Source of the DNA: Lactiplantibacillus modestisalitolerans
GTDB lineage: Bacteria; Bacillota; Bacilli; Lactobacillales; Lactobacillaceae
NCBI RefSeq assembly: GCF_005405425.1
Contig: NZ_BJEA01000001.1
Span: forward strand, 240,546 to 304,545
DNA length: 64,000 nt
Direction: 5' to 3'
The notes under the pieces: model-generated
Told to the model about the DNA's origin: nothing
Seen by the model: the letters and a program-made list of their open reading frames with translations, nothing else
Databases searched by the model: none
Translations under genes and position numbers: made by a program
In this document: positions 34,274 through 44,426 of the stretch, in pieces
Layout: each line of letters begins with the position of its first letter
Position numbering within the stretch: the first letter of the stretch is position 1

Positions 34274-35850
34274 CGTAACATCCTCTTAACTTCCTCAAGC
34301 TGCTGTTGAGCGACAGGGTCAGAGGCCGTCAAATCGTCCATCATTTTCGACAATTCCGACTGCAACGAATTAATCTTTTGATCCGTTTCCTGCATATCCT
34401 GAACCAGCTTCGCAACGTCCACCGGCGGTTCTTCCTCAAAAGTATCGACGTACCGCGGAATATTTAAGTTATACTCGTTTTCAACGATTTCCGACAATTC
34501 CGCCTTGTGCGCGTACTTATCCACATTCTCCCGCTTATCTAACGTTTCAACAATCTTATCCACGTTTGCGTTCGTTAACACGTTTTGATTCTTACCCTTT
34601 TCAAAGTCCTTAGACGCATCAATAAAGAATACGTCTTGATTAGACCGATTTTTCTTGAAGACCAGCACAATCGTTGGAATACTCGTCCCGTAGAACAAGT
34701 TCGCTGGTAAGCCGATAACCGCGTCCAACACGTTATCATGCTCAATCATATAACGCCGAATTTGGCCTTCCGCCGCCCCGCGGAACAGCACGCCGTGCGG
34801 TAGCACTACCGCCATCGTGCCGTCTGAATTCAAGTGGTACAACATGTGCTCCACAAACGCAAAGTCAGCCTTCGACTTTGGCGCCGTCTTACCATACTTA
34901 CGGAAACGCTCGTCATCCAACTTGCCATCCGGAACCCACTTTGCCGAATACGGTGGGTTTGCGACCACCGCGTCAAACGTCTCATCCGGGAAGCGGTCCT
35001 CTTCCAACGTATCGCCCTGACGCAAATCAAAGCGGTTATAATTGACCTCGTGCATCAACAAGTTCATCCGCGCCAAGTTATAGGTCGTACCGTTAATTTC
35101 CTGCCCATAATACGTACCGACCTTCGTGTACGCGCCCAATTGTAATAACAGTGAACCCGAACCCATCGTTGGGTCATAGACACTCTTCAACTGGTCCTTC
35201 CCGGTCGTTACAATCCGTGCCAGCAGCTTCGATACTTGTTGGGGCGTATAGAATTCCCCAGCCTTTTTACCGGCCGAAGCCGCAAATTGGCCAATTAAAT
35301 ACTCATACGCATCGCCCAAAACATCAATCTGGACGTCCTGCTCACCAAAATCAATATCGGCTAGTGACAAAATGACCTTAGCAATTAAATCACTGCGTTT
35401 GGCCACCGTATTGCCTAAGCGCGAAGAATGTAAGTCCAAGTCTTCAAATAAACCACGAAAATCGCCTTCGGAATCCTTACCAATCGTTGAGTTCTGAACT
35501 TCGTCGATTGCGGTTTGGAGCATTTCAACGTCGAAATTTTTTTGTTGGATACTCGTCACCATCGCCGAAAATAGGTACTGCGGCTCAATAAAGAAACCGA
35601 GCGCATCGATAATTTCCGCTTTTAAATCCGCTTTTAGTGAATCATCCTCAACCGCATCCATAAAGGTTTCGTCATCATCTTTAAGTAACTCGGCCGCGTA
35701 ATTTTCGACTTTATCGGATAGAAACCGATAAAAAATTAGTCCCAAAATGTAATTGCGGTATTCACTCGCATCCATGTTACCGCGTAAATCGTTTGCTACG
35801 GCCCATAACCGCTTTTGTAATTCTGCTTGTTGCTCAGCCTGTGCTGTCAT
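34270..35850 (-). CDS. hsdM: Type I restriction-modification methyltransferase subunit HsdM
   Basis: The 526-residue N6-adenine methyltransferase has an N-terminal helical domain (ELQKRLWAVANDLRGNMDASEYRNYILGLIFYRFLSDK). SAM-binding motif I is DPTMGSGSLLLQLG and catalytic motif IV is NPPYSAKW. The C-terminal coiled region binds HsdS. It begins 12 bases after the hsdR stop with GGAGAAC as RBS, and is the second gene of the hsdRMS operon. All motifs are intact. Confidence 0.96.
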   Translation of the reverse strand: MTAQAEQQAELQKRLWAVANDLRGNMDASEYRNYILGLIFYRFLSDKVENYAAELLKDDDETFMDAVEDDSLKADLKAEIIDALGFFIEPQYLFSAMVTSIQQKNFDVEMLQTAIDEVQNSTIGKDSEGDFRGLFEDLDLHSSRLGNTVAKRSDLIAKVILSLADIDFGEQDVQIDVLGDAYEYLIGQFAASAGKKAGEFYTPQQVSKLLARIVTTGKDQLKSVYDPTMGSGSLLLQLGAYTKVGTYYGQEINGTTYNLARMNLLMHEVNYNRFDLRQGDTLEEDRFPDETFDAVVANPPYSAKWVPDGKLDDERFRKYGKTAPKSKADFAFVEHMLYHLNSDGTMAVVLPHGVLFRGAAEGQIRRYMIEHDNVLDAVIGLPANLFYGTSIPTIVLVFKKNRSNQDVFFIDASKDFEKGKNQNVLTNANVDKIVETLDKRENVDKYAHKAELSEIVENEYNLNIPRYVDTFEEEPPVDVAKLVQDMQETDQKINSLQSELSKMMDDLTASDPVAQQQLEEVKRMLR

Positions 35851-35862
35851 ATCAAAGTTCTC

Positions 35863-38730
35863 CTAAGAATTTAAAGAATATTTTGGATCAAGCTCCTCAA
35901 TAAAATCATTGAGTTCGCGCTTCACGCGCCGCTTTTCGTGGAACGATAGCCCACTAAGTTGCTGGAAAACCTCGCCACCGTTCGTCTTCCCATAAAACGC
36001 ATAATCGGCCAGTTGTTCGTTAACAAAGTCGACGGATAAATTGTGGCTTCTCGAAAAGCCTTCAATGGCGGCCTGCTTACTTTGAGCAAAGAACGCACTC
36101 AGTGACAAGCCAATATCATCATCCGCGTCTAACAGCGGTAACTGTTGCTCCAAGAACGTGCGAATTAACTCCGCCTTAGATTTAAGGCTATCGGTCGTTG
36201 CGTTATCCAGCATCCGTTCAATCTTCCGAATATCCCGTTTACGGCCTTCATCCGATTGGGTGTCGATCCCCGCAATCAAATTGATAATGTAATCGACCGT
36301 AATTTTATCCGTCTCAATTAAGCTAATATCAAAGTCGATGTCGTCTAACACCGACACCGTTTCCGCACTCTGGCGCTTAACAACGTTCTGATAGGCTTCG
36401 TAATAGCGCCCCTGATAATCACGTAACAATTGTTCCGAAAAGCGCGGCTCAAACTGGGCCCAATCGAACTCATCGTAAACTCGAATCCGATTATACAGCC
36501 GTAGTAGAGCCCGAAACGCTAGCACAAATTCCTTTTGTGCTTCCTCGCCCTGATCATACAGTCGATCCACGGATTGGACGGTTGGCGCAATCGTCAGTAG
36601 CTTCTCAATACTATCAACAAAGTCTGGTTTAAGGGTCGCATAGTCCGGCGCTAAGAAGCCCGAACTATCACCATCTGAGAAAAGCGCCACGGCTTCATCC
36701 GTCTTGGCCTTAATGTTTCGGTAAGCAATAATATTACCGAAAGGTTTCTTGTCCGTCTCCACCCGGTTGGTCCTGGAAAACGCTTGAATAAGGCCATGCC
36801 ATTGCAAGTTTTTATCCACGTATAGCGTTGATAAGCGCTTCGAATCAAACCCGGTTAAGAACATGTTAACCACGATTAAAATATCAATGTTGTCTTCCGG
36901 AGTCTGATCATTGTGATCCTTCATCCGTTTCGACACGTCACTAAAGTAACTCCGAAAATGATTGGTTGAAAAATCCGTTCCATACAACTGGTTATAATCC
37001 GCAATAACCTGGTCCAATCCTTGCCGCGAAGTGACCGCATCATCATTTTGATGCGCTTCATTATCCAGTTCGTTCGCTTCCCAAGTAAAGATTGTTGTCA
37101 CTTTCAAATCATGCTTAGGATCTAATTTCTTAAACATCCGGTAATACTTCAACGCCATCCGCGTATTCGTTACCGTCAAAATTGCATTGTAATGCCGTTG
37201 TTTTGTTATTTGGTTATGGTTAAACAGAATGTGTTGCACAACCCGCTCAACCCGGTCCTCATCTTCCCAGACCTCCTGGGTATCAATTCCCGGAACTTGT
37301 TCATCTTCCACCGTGCCATCTTTTTGGCTGACGGTAGAGAGGTACTGCACTGAAAAGCCCAGTACGTTACCATCACGGACCGCATCCTTAATTAAATACT
37401 GATGGAGCCGTTTACCGTACAAATCAGCCGTCGTTCGTCCGTCCTGACCCACGTTTTCCGGAAAGATTGGGGTCCCCGTAAAACCGAAGTGTTGGGCGTT
37501 TTTGAACCAACGGTTGACATTTTTGCGCATCTCACCGAATTGGCTGCGGTGCGATTCATCCTCGATGAAGATTACCCGCCGGTCATGGTACGGCGTCAAA
37601 GTCGCTTTATAGCGATCGTTACTAACGGCGTTATTCAATTTTTGGATGGTCGTTACAATCAGTCCGTTATCCGAAGATGCCAATTGACGAACCAACGCCT
37701 CCGTATTGTCAATACGGTCAAGTGGGTTCTGACCACTCGTCGTTTCGGGCAAGTAGGCGCTAAAATTCTTCACCGTTTGTAAGTCAAGGTCGGCGCGGTC
37801 AATCATAAAGATGACCTTCTCAGCATTCGTTTCCCGTAACAGTAATTGACTCGCCTTGAATGACGTGATCGTTTTTCCAGAACCGGTCGTATGCCAAACG
37901 TACCCGTTATCGTGGGGGTGCGTTTTGGCCTGTTCAATAATTGCTTCGGTCGCGTAAATTTGATACGGTCGCATCAATAACATTTTTTGATTGGTCCGAT
38001 CAAAAATCGTATACTTGGCAATTAAGCTATGCAGCCGCTGCTTATCAAAGAACGCCGTTGTAAAAATCCCCAGATCGTTATAACGGTTATTCGCTTGATC
38101 CGTCCAATAAAACATAAAGTTTGAATTCAGATTGCCGTCACCGTTCGCAAAATAACGGGTTTCGTTACTATTGCTAACCACGAAAACCTGAACAAGACGC
38201 ATTAACTTAGCGTAGTTGAACGACTCCGAACGGTAGCGAATGATCTGATTAAACGCCTGCGTAATTTCAACGTCCGAACGCTTCAACTCAATCTCGGCAA
38301 TTGGTAAACCGTTGATTAGTACCAGCACGTCGTAGCGGTTTTCGTGCAAGCCCATCACCGTCATTTGGTGGGAAACTTCAAAAATGTTATTCCGAAAGTC
38401 ACGCCCATCAAACAAATCTAAATACAGGTTACTCTCATCATCCCGCTTAATTTCAATTTTCCCCACCGGTTGCGTGGCTGACCCCCGTAAAATTTGCGCC
38501 ACCTGATAATGCGTTCTAGCCCCCACTAGCTCATTCATTACCGATTGAAATTCCCGGTTACTTAATGGGACGCCCCCTAGCCGTTCCCGGTTACGTTCGC
38601 TTAAAAGCTCCCGAAAGTGATTATTAAGTGTTTCCACGTCTGGTATTTTGACAAACCGGTAGCCAATGCTCCGTAGCCGTCGAATGAATTCGTCTTCAAG
38701 CGCTGCTTCAGATTGAACGTTGCGAGCCAT
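35863..38730 (-). CDS. hsdR: Type I restriction endonuclease subunit HsdR
   Basis: The 955-residue motor and nuclease subunit has an N-terminal PD-(D/E)xK nuclease: Asp in RYDVLVLINGLP and ExK in IAEIELKRSD. Two RecA-like SF2 domains carry Walker A WHTTGSGKTITSF, DEAD-like IFIEDESHRSQFG, HFGFTGTPIF and QAFSRTNRV. A helical C terminus docks on the methyltransferase. It translocates DNA using ATP and cleaves unmodified DNA. GGAGGGGGAATGA precedes ATG 38730. First gene of the operon; no frameshifts seen. Confidence 0.96.
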   Translation of the reverse strand: MARNVQSEAALEDEFIRRLRSIGYRFVKIPDVETLNNHFRELLSERNRERLGGVPLSNREFQSVMNELVGARTHYQVAQILRGSATQPVGKIEIKRDDESNLYLDLFDGRDFRNNIFEVSHQMTVMGLHENRYDVLVLINGLPIAEIELKRSDVEITQAFNQIIRYRSESFNYAKLMRLVQVFVVSNSNETRYFANGDGNLNSNFMFYWTDQANNRYNDLGIFTTAFFDKQRLHSLIAKYTIFDRTNQKMLLMRPYQIYATEAIIEQAKTHPHDNGYVWHTTGSGKTITSFKASQLLLRETNAEKVIFMIDRADLDLQTVKNFSAYLPETTSGQNPLDRIDNTEALVRQLASSDNGLIVTTIQKLNNAVSNDRYKATLTPYHDRRVIFIEDESHRSQFGEMRKNVNRWFKNAQHFGFTGTPIFPENVGQDGRTTADLYGKRLHQYLIKDAVRDGNVLGFSVQYLSTVSQKDGTVEDEQVPGIDTQEVWEDEDRVERVVQHILFNHNQITKQRHYNAILTVTNTRMALKYYRMFKKLDPKHDLKVTTIFTWEANELDNEAHQNDDAVTSRQGLDQVIADYNQLYGTDFSTNHFRSYFSDVSKRMKDHNDQTPEDNIDILIVVNMFLTGFDSKRLSTLYVDKNLQWHGLIQAFSRTNRVETDKKPFGNIIAYRNIKAKTDEAVALFSDGDSSGFLAPDYATLKPDFVDSIEKLLTIAPTVQSVDRLYDQGEEAQKEFVLAFRALLRLYNRIRVYDEFDWAQFEPRFSEQLLRDYQGRYYEAYQNVVKRQSAETVSVLDDIDFDISLIETDKITVDYIINLIAGIDTQSDEGRKRDIRKIERMLDNATTDSLKSKAELIRTFLEQQLPLLDADDDIGLSLSAFFAQSKQAAIEGFSRSHNLSVDFVNEQLADYAFYGKTNGGEVFQQLSGLSFHEKRRVKRELNDFIEELDPKYSLNS

Positions 38731-38897
38731 TCATTCCCCCTCCAATCAGTTAATCTAGTTACCCATATAATAGCATAATTTCCTTACGCTGATAGCCAGT
38801 GATAAGCTAAAGCTTCCATTATTAAGTGATGTCAATACGCAGTCAAACACTCCCCTACCAGCTAGCGTTACTTATTCACCATATAAGCATCTTCTAC

Positions 38898-38964
38898 AAA
38901 AAAAGCGAACCGCAACCATTCAAGTTAAAGTGAACTGGCTTTTAGGTTGCGGTTCAAATTTTTT
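38898..38964. terminator. Hairpin with flanking A and T runs
   Basis: GAACCGCAACC (38907-38917) and GGTTGCGGTTC (38945-38955) pair perfectly around a 27-base loop, with AAAAAAA on the left and TTTTTT on the right. It separates the hsd promoter region from the next leftward gene. Confidence 0.6.
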
Positions 38965-39003
38965 AACCAAAAACGCTACCCGGCAATCATTACCGAGTAG
39001 CGC
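38964..39003 (-). terminator. Terminator of the YczE-like gene
   Basis: GCGCTACTCGG and CCGGGTAGCGT (minus strand) with a nine-base loop are followed by TTTTGGTT. The 11 pairs have one mismatch. Confidence 0.75.
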
Positions 39004-39010
39004 TCCCATG

Positions 39011-39709
39011 TTAGGCCTGACGTTGGATCACGCCCAAGCCATAGTGTTTTAAATTTAAGAAAACGTGCCGATCGAAGAACCCGATGAAACTGCCTTGGAA
39101 AAACAGGCAAATGATCGTCCCGATATTGACCGCCCAAAGATGATGACTCATCGTAAAGGTCACCAGCATAATGATCACCGGCGGAATGTAGTGGACAATT
39201 TGCGCAATGGTCGCACTACCATGCAGGTAACGAAACCGAATAATCTGCATAAAATCATCATTCGGATGCAGGATTAAGTTAGCCCGTTGGTAAATTGAAG
39301 TTGCCAGGGCAACAAACAAAATGCCAATAACGTCCAGCCCAATCCGAACACCGATGGGTAAAGCGTTAATCCCCGTCTTCTGAATCAGTTGCGTAAACCA
39401 CTGAATCAAGAAGCTAAACGGAAAGGTAAACAGCAGGTTGCCGATAATTCGCCGCCCAATCACTTGTCGAATCAGCAAGGTATTCATAATAACGACCGCG
39501 ACCCCACAAATGAAGAGGGTTGCGCGTAAACTCAACGGCCACAAATGGTATAAGTTAACCGCTGAGGCTGTCCAGACGGCGCTACCCAAATTCATCACGA
39601 TGGTTAATGAGTGGCCGACCGCATTAATAAGGAGTGATAATGCTAGGTAAAGAAACCTTTTTAACCAATCGTGTTCGTTTAGAGCTGCTGCTTGATGATT
39701 TTGAATCAC
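39011..39709 (-). CDS. YczE/YitT-like integral membrane protein
   Basis: The 232-residue protein has five to six hydrophobic helices. The beginning (FLYLALSLLINAVGHSLTIVMNLGSAVWTA) and the later IGLDVIGILFVALATSIYQRANLILHPNDDFMQI resemble the YczE family, in which the PxDxxM pattern is conserved. Function unknown, possibly transport-related. GTG 39709 with GAAGG six bases upstream is the start. Monocistronic. Confidence 0.7.
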   Translation of the reverse strand: MIQNHQAAALNEHDWLKRFLYLALSLLINAVGHSLTIVMNLGSAVWTASAVNLYHLWPLSLRATLFICGVAVVIMNTLLIRQVIGRRIIGNLLFTFPFSFLIQWFTQLIQKTGINALPIGVRIGLDVIGILFVALATSIYQRANLILHPNDDFMQIIRFRYLHGSATIAQIVHYIPPVIIMLVTFTMSHHLWAVNIGTIICLFFQGSFIGFFDRHVFLNLKHYGLGVIQRQA

Positions 39710-39824
39710 CGTAACGCCTTCTTATCTCTCAAATTGTTGTCCAAATTAAAGTTTAATCCACTACTGCCATTTCAACAAGCACGCTAATTAAGCTGCCCTT
39801 AAATTCTACCTACTATCCTGCTCA

Positions 39825-39867
39825 AAATAAGCCCTGAATGGTCGAGACCACTCAAGGCTTATCTTTT
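39825..39867. terminator. Terminator of pepN
   Basis: ATAAGCCCTGAATGG and CCACTCAAGGCTTAT form an interrupted stem with a six-base loop. Short T-runs exist on both sides. Confidence 0.65.
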
Positions 39868-39892
39868 AGTAATTATTACTATTATTTAAATC

Positions 39893-42427
39893 TTACTTCA
39901 CCGTCTCCGCAACCGCCGCATTCACCGCGTCCTTCTCAGCTTCAACAAGGGCCACGCGACTCGCAATGACCTTCGTATCCATCTTGATTTCACGGGTCAA
40001 GCCCGGCGTGTTCAGCTTCGGTTCAAAGAAGGCCTTAAATTCAGCCAAGCGGTCCGCCGTATGGAAGATCCGCGACGTCACCGTAATGTACGTCGTGAAT
40101 TCCATATCGCCACCGACCGTCGCTTCCAACCAAGCCCAATCATTGCGTAACCAGTCCCAGGCCGCCTGCTGACCAGCATCGTTCGCCAGCACGCCCCGGT
40201 ACCACGCCCGCAAATCTTGCGGCTTAATCGTATCCGCGTCTTCAAACGCATCGATCAACTTAGCGACACCCGCCGCATCCGGCGTTGCCGTCAAGGCCGC
40301 GCAGATGTCCGCCTTATAGCTTGCATCCGTCGACTGGCGATAATCCGTCAACAACTGGTCAAACAGGGTTGCGTTCCCGAAGTTTTTCACTTCGTTCCGC
40401 AAAATGAAGACCCGGGTATCCGCTGGCAAGCCCGCTAAATTCTGCGCGTTACCTTCAAACAACTCGTGCGCCGCCAAAATCGACTGCTTATTTTGCGCAT
40501 ACAAGGTCGCGCTCAAAATGTATGGCCGCGTCAACTGATCATCAAAGCTATCGCTGGTCTTCGGTGTCCATCCCAACCGTTGAACCTGCGCCGCGCTCAA
40601 CTGATCATACAACGTCCGCAACTGCTGCTCAGCAGTTGAACCCGGCGTCACGAACTTCTTCAAGTTCGCTGCCAACTCGTAAAGTGCCGCGTTTACGACC
40701 GTCGAATCACTAGCCGCAAACCGGCTCAACAACGGCACGACCGTTGCGTACGAAATCTGCCGACCTTCCGCCAACAACCGGAAGTCCTGCAAGAGCTGCA
40801 ACTGATCAATATGGGTCAAGTCGTCCACGTGCGCTAAAATGTCGTCCAATAACTGCTGATCATACTTAACGATAAAGTGCGAGTTATTGCCAACGTTCAA
40901 GCGGAACGGCTTCCCGTTCGCCTGCCGTAATTGCGCGTAGTCACCCAAGGTTGCGCTTTGGTCCTTGAAAATCGCCGGTGCGGCGTCATAGTTACTGTTC
41001 AACGGTAACTGCCACTGTCGCCCAACTTCCTTACCGTCACCAATGAAGAACTGCTGTTGACTAATCTTCAACTGGCCCGCTTCAACGCTTGCGGTTACGA
41101 CCGGGTACCCGGGTTGTTCCAACCAGGTGTTCATAATGGCGTTCAACTGAATCCCGGACGCCTCGCCCAGCGCTTGCCACAAATCGTCGCCCGTCGCGTT
41201 ACCGTACTTGTGAGCAATGAAGTACTGCTTCAAGCCAGCTCGCAACGCGTCGTCACCAATCATCGCCCGCACCATCACGAGCATCCGGGCGCCCTTCGCG
41301 TACACGATTGCGCTATCGAAAATTGCGTCAATTTCAGCCGGGTCTTCCACCTGAACGTGCACCGACTGAACTCCGTCCGTGGCATCCCGTTGTAAGGCCA
41401 TCGGTGCTTCGGAAGTTTGGAATGTTTCCCAAATGTGCCAATCCGGTTCGAGCGCGTTAATCGCAACGTACTCCATCATGTTGGCAAAACTTTCGTTCAA
41501 CCAGAGATTATCCCACCACTTCATCGTAACCAGGTCACCGAACCATTGGTGCGCCAACTCGTGGGCAATCACCGTCGCGACCCGCTGCTTGATTTCCAGC
41601 GCCGTGTTGTCGGGGTCCAGCAATAGGTAGGCTTCGCGGTACGTGACCAGCCCCCAGTTTTCCATCGCCCCGGCCGAGAAGTCCGGTAAAGCCAACTGCC
41701 ATGAATGTGGCAACGGGTACGGGGTTTGATAGAAGTCTTCATAAAATTCAATCGAGCGTTTTGCAATGTCCAGCGCAAAATCAAGCTCATTAGCGCGATG
41801 GGCCTTAGTGCCATAAACGCCAACGGTCACGCCACTCTTGGTTTTAGTCTGCTTACCTTGTAATTCACCGAACGCAAACGCAATCAGGTAGGTTGACATC
41901 CGCACGGTGGTGTCAAAGTAGTGCACGCCATTTTCAATTTTCTTTTCAGGCATGTTACTTAGGACCGTTTCACCAGCGTGTTCGTCAAACTTCAGGGCCA
42001 AATCAAAGGTTGCCTTTGCTTCCGGTTCGTCAACACACGGGAAGGCTTGACGCGCGGCCGTCGTTTCGAACTGCGTCCCAATCAACTGCTTCTTTTCACC
42101 GTCAACTTCATAATAAGACGGGTAAATTCCCATCATACTGTCGGTTAACTTTGCCGAGTAGTCAATTGCCAACGTCACTTGACCAGTCTTCGTCAGTTGA
42201 ATGCGAATCCCTTGAAGGTCATTATCGACCGTGAACGGGACGGCTTGACCGTCAGCTTGGACCTTCGTAATTTTAAGGAAGTTTTGATGAATCAAAACTT
42301 CGGTCGTCTGGGCATCACCAGTGATGGTGGAGCGGCCTGAAAAGACCTTTTGAGCCCGGTTAATATCAATATAAAGATCGTAATGTTCCGGATGGAACGT
42401 TTCGTAAAAATGGGTTGTTGTTGCCAT
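39893..42427 (-). CDS. pepN: Aminopeptidase N (lysyl aminopeptidase)
   Basis: The 844-residue M1 metallopeptidase removes N-terminal residues from peptides in the cytoplasm. It has substrate-binding GAMENWGLVTYRE, zinc motif HELAHQWFGDLV with the third ligand in WLNESFANMMEY, and the usual ERAP1-like C-terminal helical domain. AAGGAGGACAAT precedes ATG 42427, with TATAAT in the preceding hairpin (about 42460). Central enzyme of lactobacillal peptide use; length typical. Confidence 0.97.
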   Translation of the reverse strand: MATTTHFYETFHPEHYDLYIDINRAQKVFSGRSTITGDAQTTEVLIHQNFLKITKVQADGQAVPFTVDNDLQGIRIQLTKTGQVTLAIDYSAKLTDSMMGIYPSYYEVDGEKKQLIGTQFETTAARQAFPCVDEPEAKATFDLALKFDEHAGETVLSNMPEKKIENGVHYFDTTVRMSTYLIAFAFGELQGKQTKTKSGVTVGVYGTKAHRANELDFALDIAKRSIEFYEDFYQTPYPLPHSWQLALPDFSAGAMENWGLVTYREAYLLLDPDNTALEIKQRVATVIAHELAHQWFGDLVTMKWWDNLWLNESFANMMEYVAINALEPDWHIWETFQTSEAPMALQRDATDGVQSVHVQVEDPAEIDAIFDSAIVYAKGARMLVMVRAMIGDDALRAGLKQYFIAHKYGNATGDDLWQALGEASGIQLNAIMNTWLEQPGYPVVTASVEAGQLKISQQQFFIGDGKEVGRQWQLPLNSNYDAAPAIFKDQSATLGDYAQLRQANGKPFRLNVGNNSHFIVKYDQQLLDDILAHVDDLTHIDQLQLLQDFRLLAEGRQISYATVVPLLSRFAASDSTVVNAALYELAANLKKFVTPGSTAEQQLRTLYDQLSAAQVQRLGWTPKTSDSFDDQLTRPYILSATLYAQNKQSILAAHELFEGNAQNLAGLPADTRVFILRNEVKNFGNATLFDQLLTDYRQSTDASYKADICAALTATPDAAGVAKLIDAFEDADTIKPQDLRAWYRGVLANDAGQQAAWDWLRNDWAWLEATVGGDMEFTTYITVTSRIFHTADRLAEFKAFFEPKLNTPGLTREIKMDTKVIASRVALVEAEKDAVNAAVAETVK

Positions 42428-42466
42428 ATTGTCCTCCTTATATTTTCAGCGTATCTTCATTATACG

Positions 42467-44083
42467 CTAATCACTTGGGAAACGCGCCCCCAACGCCCGC
42501 CAATTCACCCGCAACAAATATGCCGGATAACTCCCCCAACCAAAACAGTAACTATTCAGTAGTGGCGACCCGTACGGCGAATAATCCGGATCAGCCGGCG
42601 CAAAAACCTCCGCGCAAGTGGTAGCGCCCTGCGCCAACTGTGGTCCCCAGTACGCTTTTAAGACGGCTAACGCTGCGTCCGTTTCCCCATACTTGAACAA
42701 AACTTCCGCCAGTAAGCCCTGCGTACTAGGTGTGACGAGCGCCGTTGTTAGCTCAAACCGCGCACGCATCGCCGCCAAACACCGCTGACGCTCCGGCACT
42801 GGCAACACGTCCGCTAACAGCATATACACCTGCGTCAACAAACTGACTTCGCGCTTCGGCCCGCTCACAAAGAGGTGCTGCTCGGCATCGTACGTTTGCA
42901 CTAAGCTAGCGCCCACCACCGTTTCAAGCCAATCCGTGGCAGTGGTGCCTAGCGCGGGCTTATCAACCAACTGGGCTATTTGTTGCCAAGCTCGCACTGC
43001 TTGGACTAACAGCGCCTGCACGGCCGTCTGCTTATCACAATCCGTCGACCAGTCCACGAACACGTCCGTCCGTGCCCCCATCAAACCATCGGCAGATAAT
43101 TGTGAGCAGGCCAGCGTCATTGCCCGGCTAGCAATTGGTTCCAACGCCCGAACGGTGACTAAATCTCCCGTCGCCACGCCGTATTCCGCCAACGCCATCA
43201 CGAATTGCAGCTGGTAATCAAACCAGTACAAATCATCCGCTTGCGGCGTCTCAAAGCGGGTAAACACGTCCGCTGGTAACCGCCCCGCATCGTCCGCAAA
43301 ACTCGCAAATAAGTATAAGCAACGACGCGCTAAAGTCCGGTCCTTAAAGGTCACGTAATTGACCTTAGCCTGCATTCGAAAATCTAACAACCACAACCGG
43401 CGGTCGCGCTTCGTGCCGTCTTCATACACAGCCTGCATGGTGTTCCTTAGCGTTGCGATGCAGACTGCATCTAGCCGGCGCAACCACGCCGGACCACCCG
43501 TTAAGGGCGCGACCGGCCGTTCCCCGACCGCGCTCGTCGCCGTAAACTCAGGACGCGTCAAGCGCGGACACCACTTCAACGACTGGCCCACCGGCGTTAA
43601 CACCACGTAACGACAACTATACCGGCGCTCATAAGTCACCGTGGCGGGCAACAATTCCACGTGCCGGCGGTCATCTTGAATCCACGCCAGTGGTAACCAG
43701 CTTTCCACTTTGCTTGCGTCTAAATCCACTTCCAACAGGCGTTCCGCAAAACGAGCTTGCAGCAGTAGCGGCGCATCCATTGGTGACCCACAGGACTCAA
43801 TTGCCACTTCAAAATGGCCCACAACCACCGTTCCCAAGTCATACACTAACCGCTCGCCTGGTTGCAACGTCACCGCGTCAAGATTCGTACGCCAAGTCAC
43901 GTTTTGTTCAGCTAGCGAAACGTCCGCTTGAATTACCGCTACCCGTTGCGGCGTTACTTGGCGCGTTGCCAGCGGTAATTGTTCCTGTGCAACCGCCAGC
44001 AACGACGGATCAGCCCGAAACTGCCCCTCATCAATCACCTGAAACTTAGTTTGCGTGTCATTCACAAACGAATACGTCATCAT
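42467..44083 (-). CDS. Alpha-L-rhamnosidase-like (GH78-type) six-hairpin glycosidase
   Basis: The 538-residue protein has an N-terminal beta domain (with LVYDLGTVVVGHFEVAIES) and a helical barrel. The barrel's entry motif YEDGTKRDRRLWLLDFRMQAKVNYVTF matches the YDGPKRDRRxWxGD of bacterial rhamnosidase-like hydrolases. Here Leu-Leu-Asp replaces the usual Gly-Asp spacing, but the acidic residue is kept. The C-terminal part includes YGSPLLNSYCFGWGSYPAYLL. It would release a terminal sugar, substrate unproved. The start is ATG 44083 (or 44080) behind GGGTGACG. It lies 39 bases upstream of pepN. Confidence 0.6.
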   Translation of the reverse strand: MMTYSFVNDTQTKFQVIDEGQFRADPSLLAVAQEQLPLATRQVTPQRVAVIQADVSLAEQNVTWRTNLDAVTLQPGERLVYDLGTVVVGHFEVAIESCGSPMDAPLLLQARFAERLLEVDLDASKVESWLPLAWIQDDRRHVELLPATVTYERRYSCRYVVLTPVGQSLKWCPRLTRPEFTATSAVGERPVAPLTGGPAWLRRLDAVCIATLRNTMQAVYEDGTKRDRRLWLLDFRMQAKVNYVTFKDRTLARRCLYLFASFADDAGRLPADVFTRFETPQADDLYWFDYQLQFVMALAEYGVATGDLVTVRALEPIASRAMTLACSQLSADGLMGARTDVFVDWSTDCDKQTAVQALLVQAVRAWQQIAQLVDKPALGTTATDWLETVVGASLVQTYDAEQHLFVSGPKREVSLLTQVYMLLADVLPVPERQRCLAAMRARFELTTALVTPSTQGLLAEVLFKYGETDAALAVLKAYWGPQLAQGATTCAEVFAPADPDYSPYGSPLLNSYCFGWGSYPAYLLRVNWRALGARFPSD

Positions 44084-44250
44084 CGTCACCCATTTCGCAT
44101 GATTTTCCCCATCAATCGCGGGGTGTCTTGTCACGTCGTTATTTTAGCATACTAGCACCGCTTGATTGGCAAAATTGGCAGAGAAAAAGCTGGTCTATAA
44201 ACGGAAAAAATCCCCCCAGGCCAGCCTTGTTTTATTGGCTCTATGATATA

Positions 44251-44426
44251 TGGTGTTGATCTGTTTAAAAAGATGCCAGTTGAGTTTGCGAAAAATTTAT
44301 TATACTTGCACAAACAAGTGGGCAAGGTTTGCGCATATTTTTTAGTAACCGTTCAGTAGAACCAGTTTCACCAATTGAGGCTTATTAAATTCAGCCGCAA
44401 AACCTCGTATTAAGGCAAGACTAGCC
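44251..44426 (+). repeat. Second-family dispersed repeat, long copy
   Basis: It aligns with 2050-2183 through seven shared blocks and has extra sequence in the middle (about 44290-44345). Its right end runs directly into R3. The composite 44251-44606 starts TGGTGTTGAT and ends ATCAACGCCA, a 9-of-10 terminal inverted repeat. Confidence 0.7.

Noticed and set aside
42415..44049. Several plus-strand frames opposite the rhamnosidase-like gene
   Set aside because: Long antisense frames arise from the GC-rich codon pattern of the real gene.
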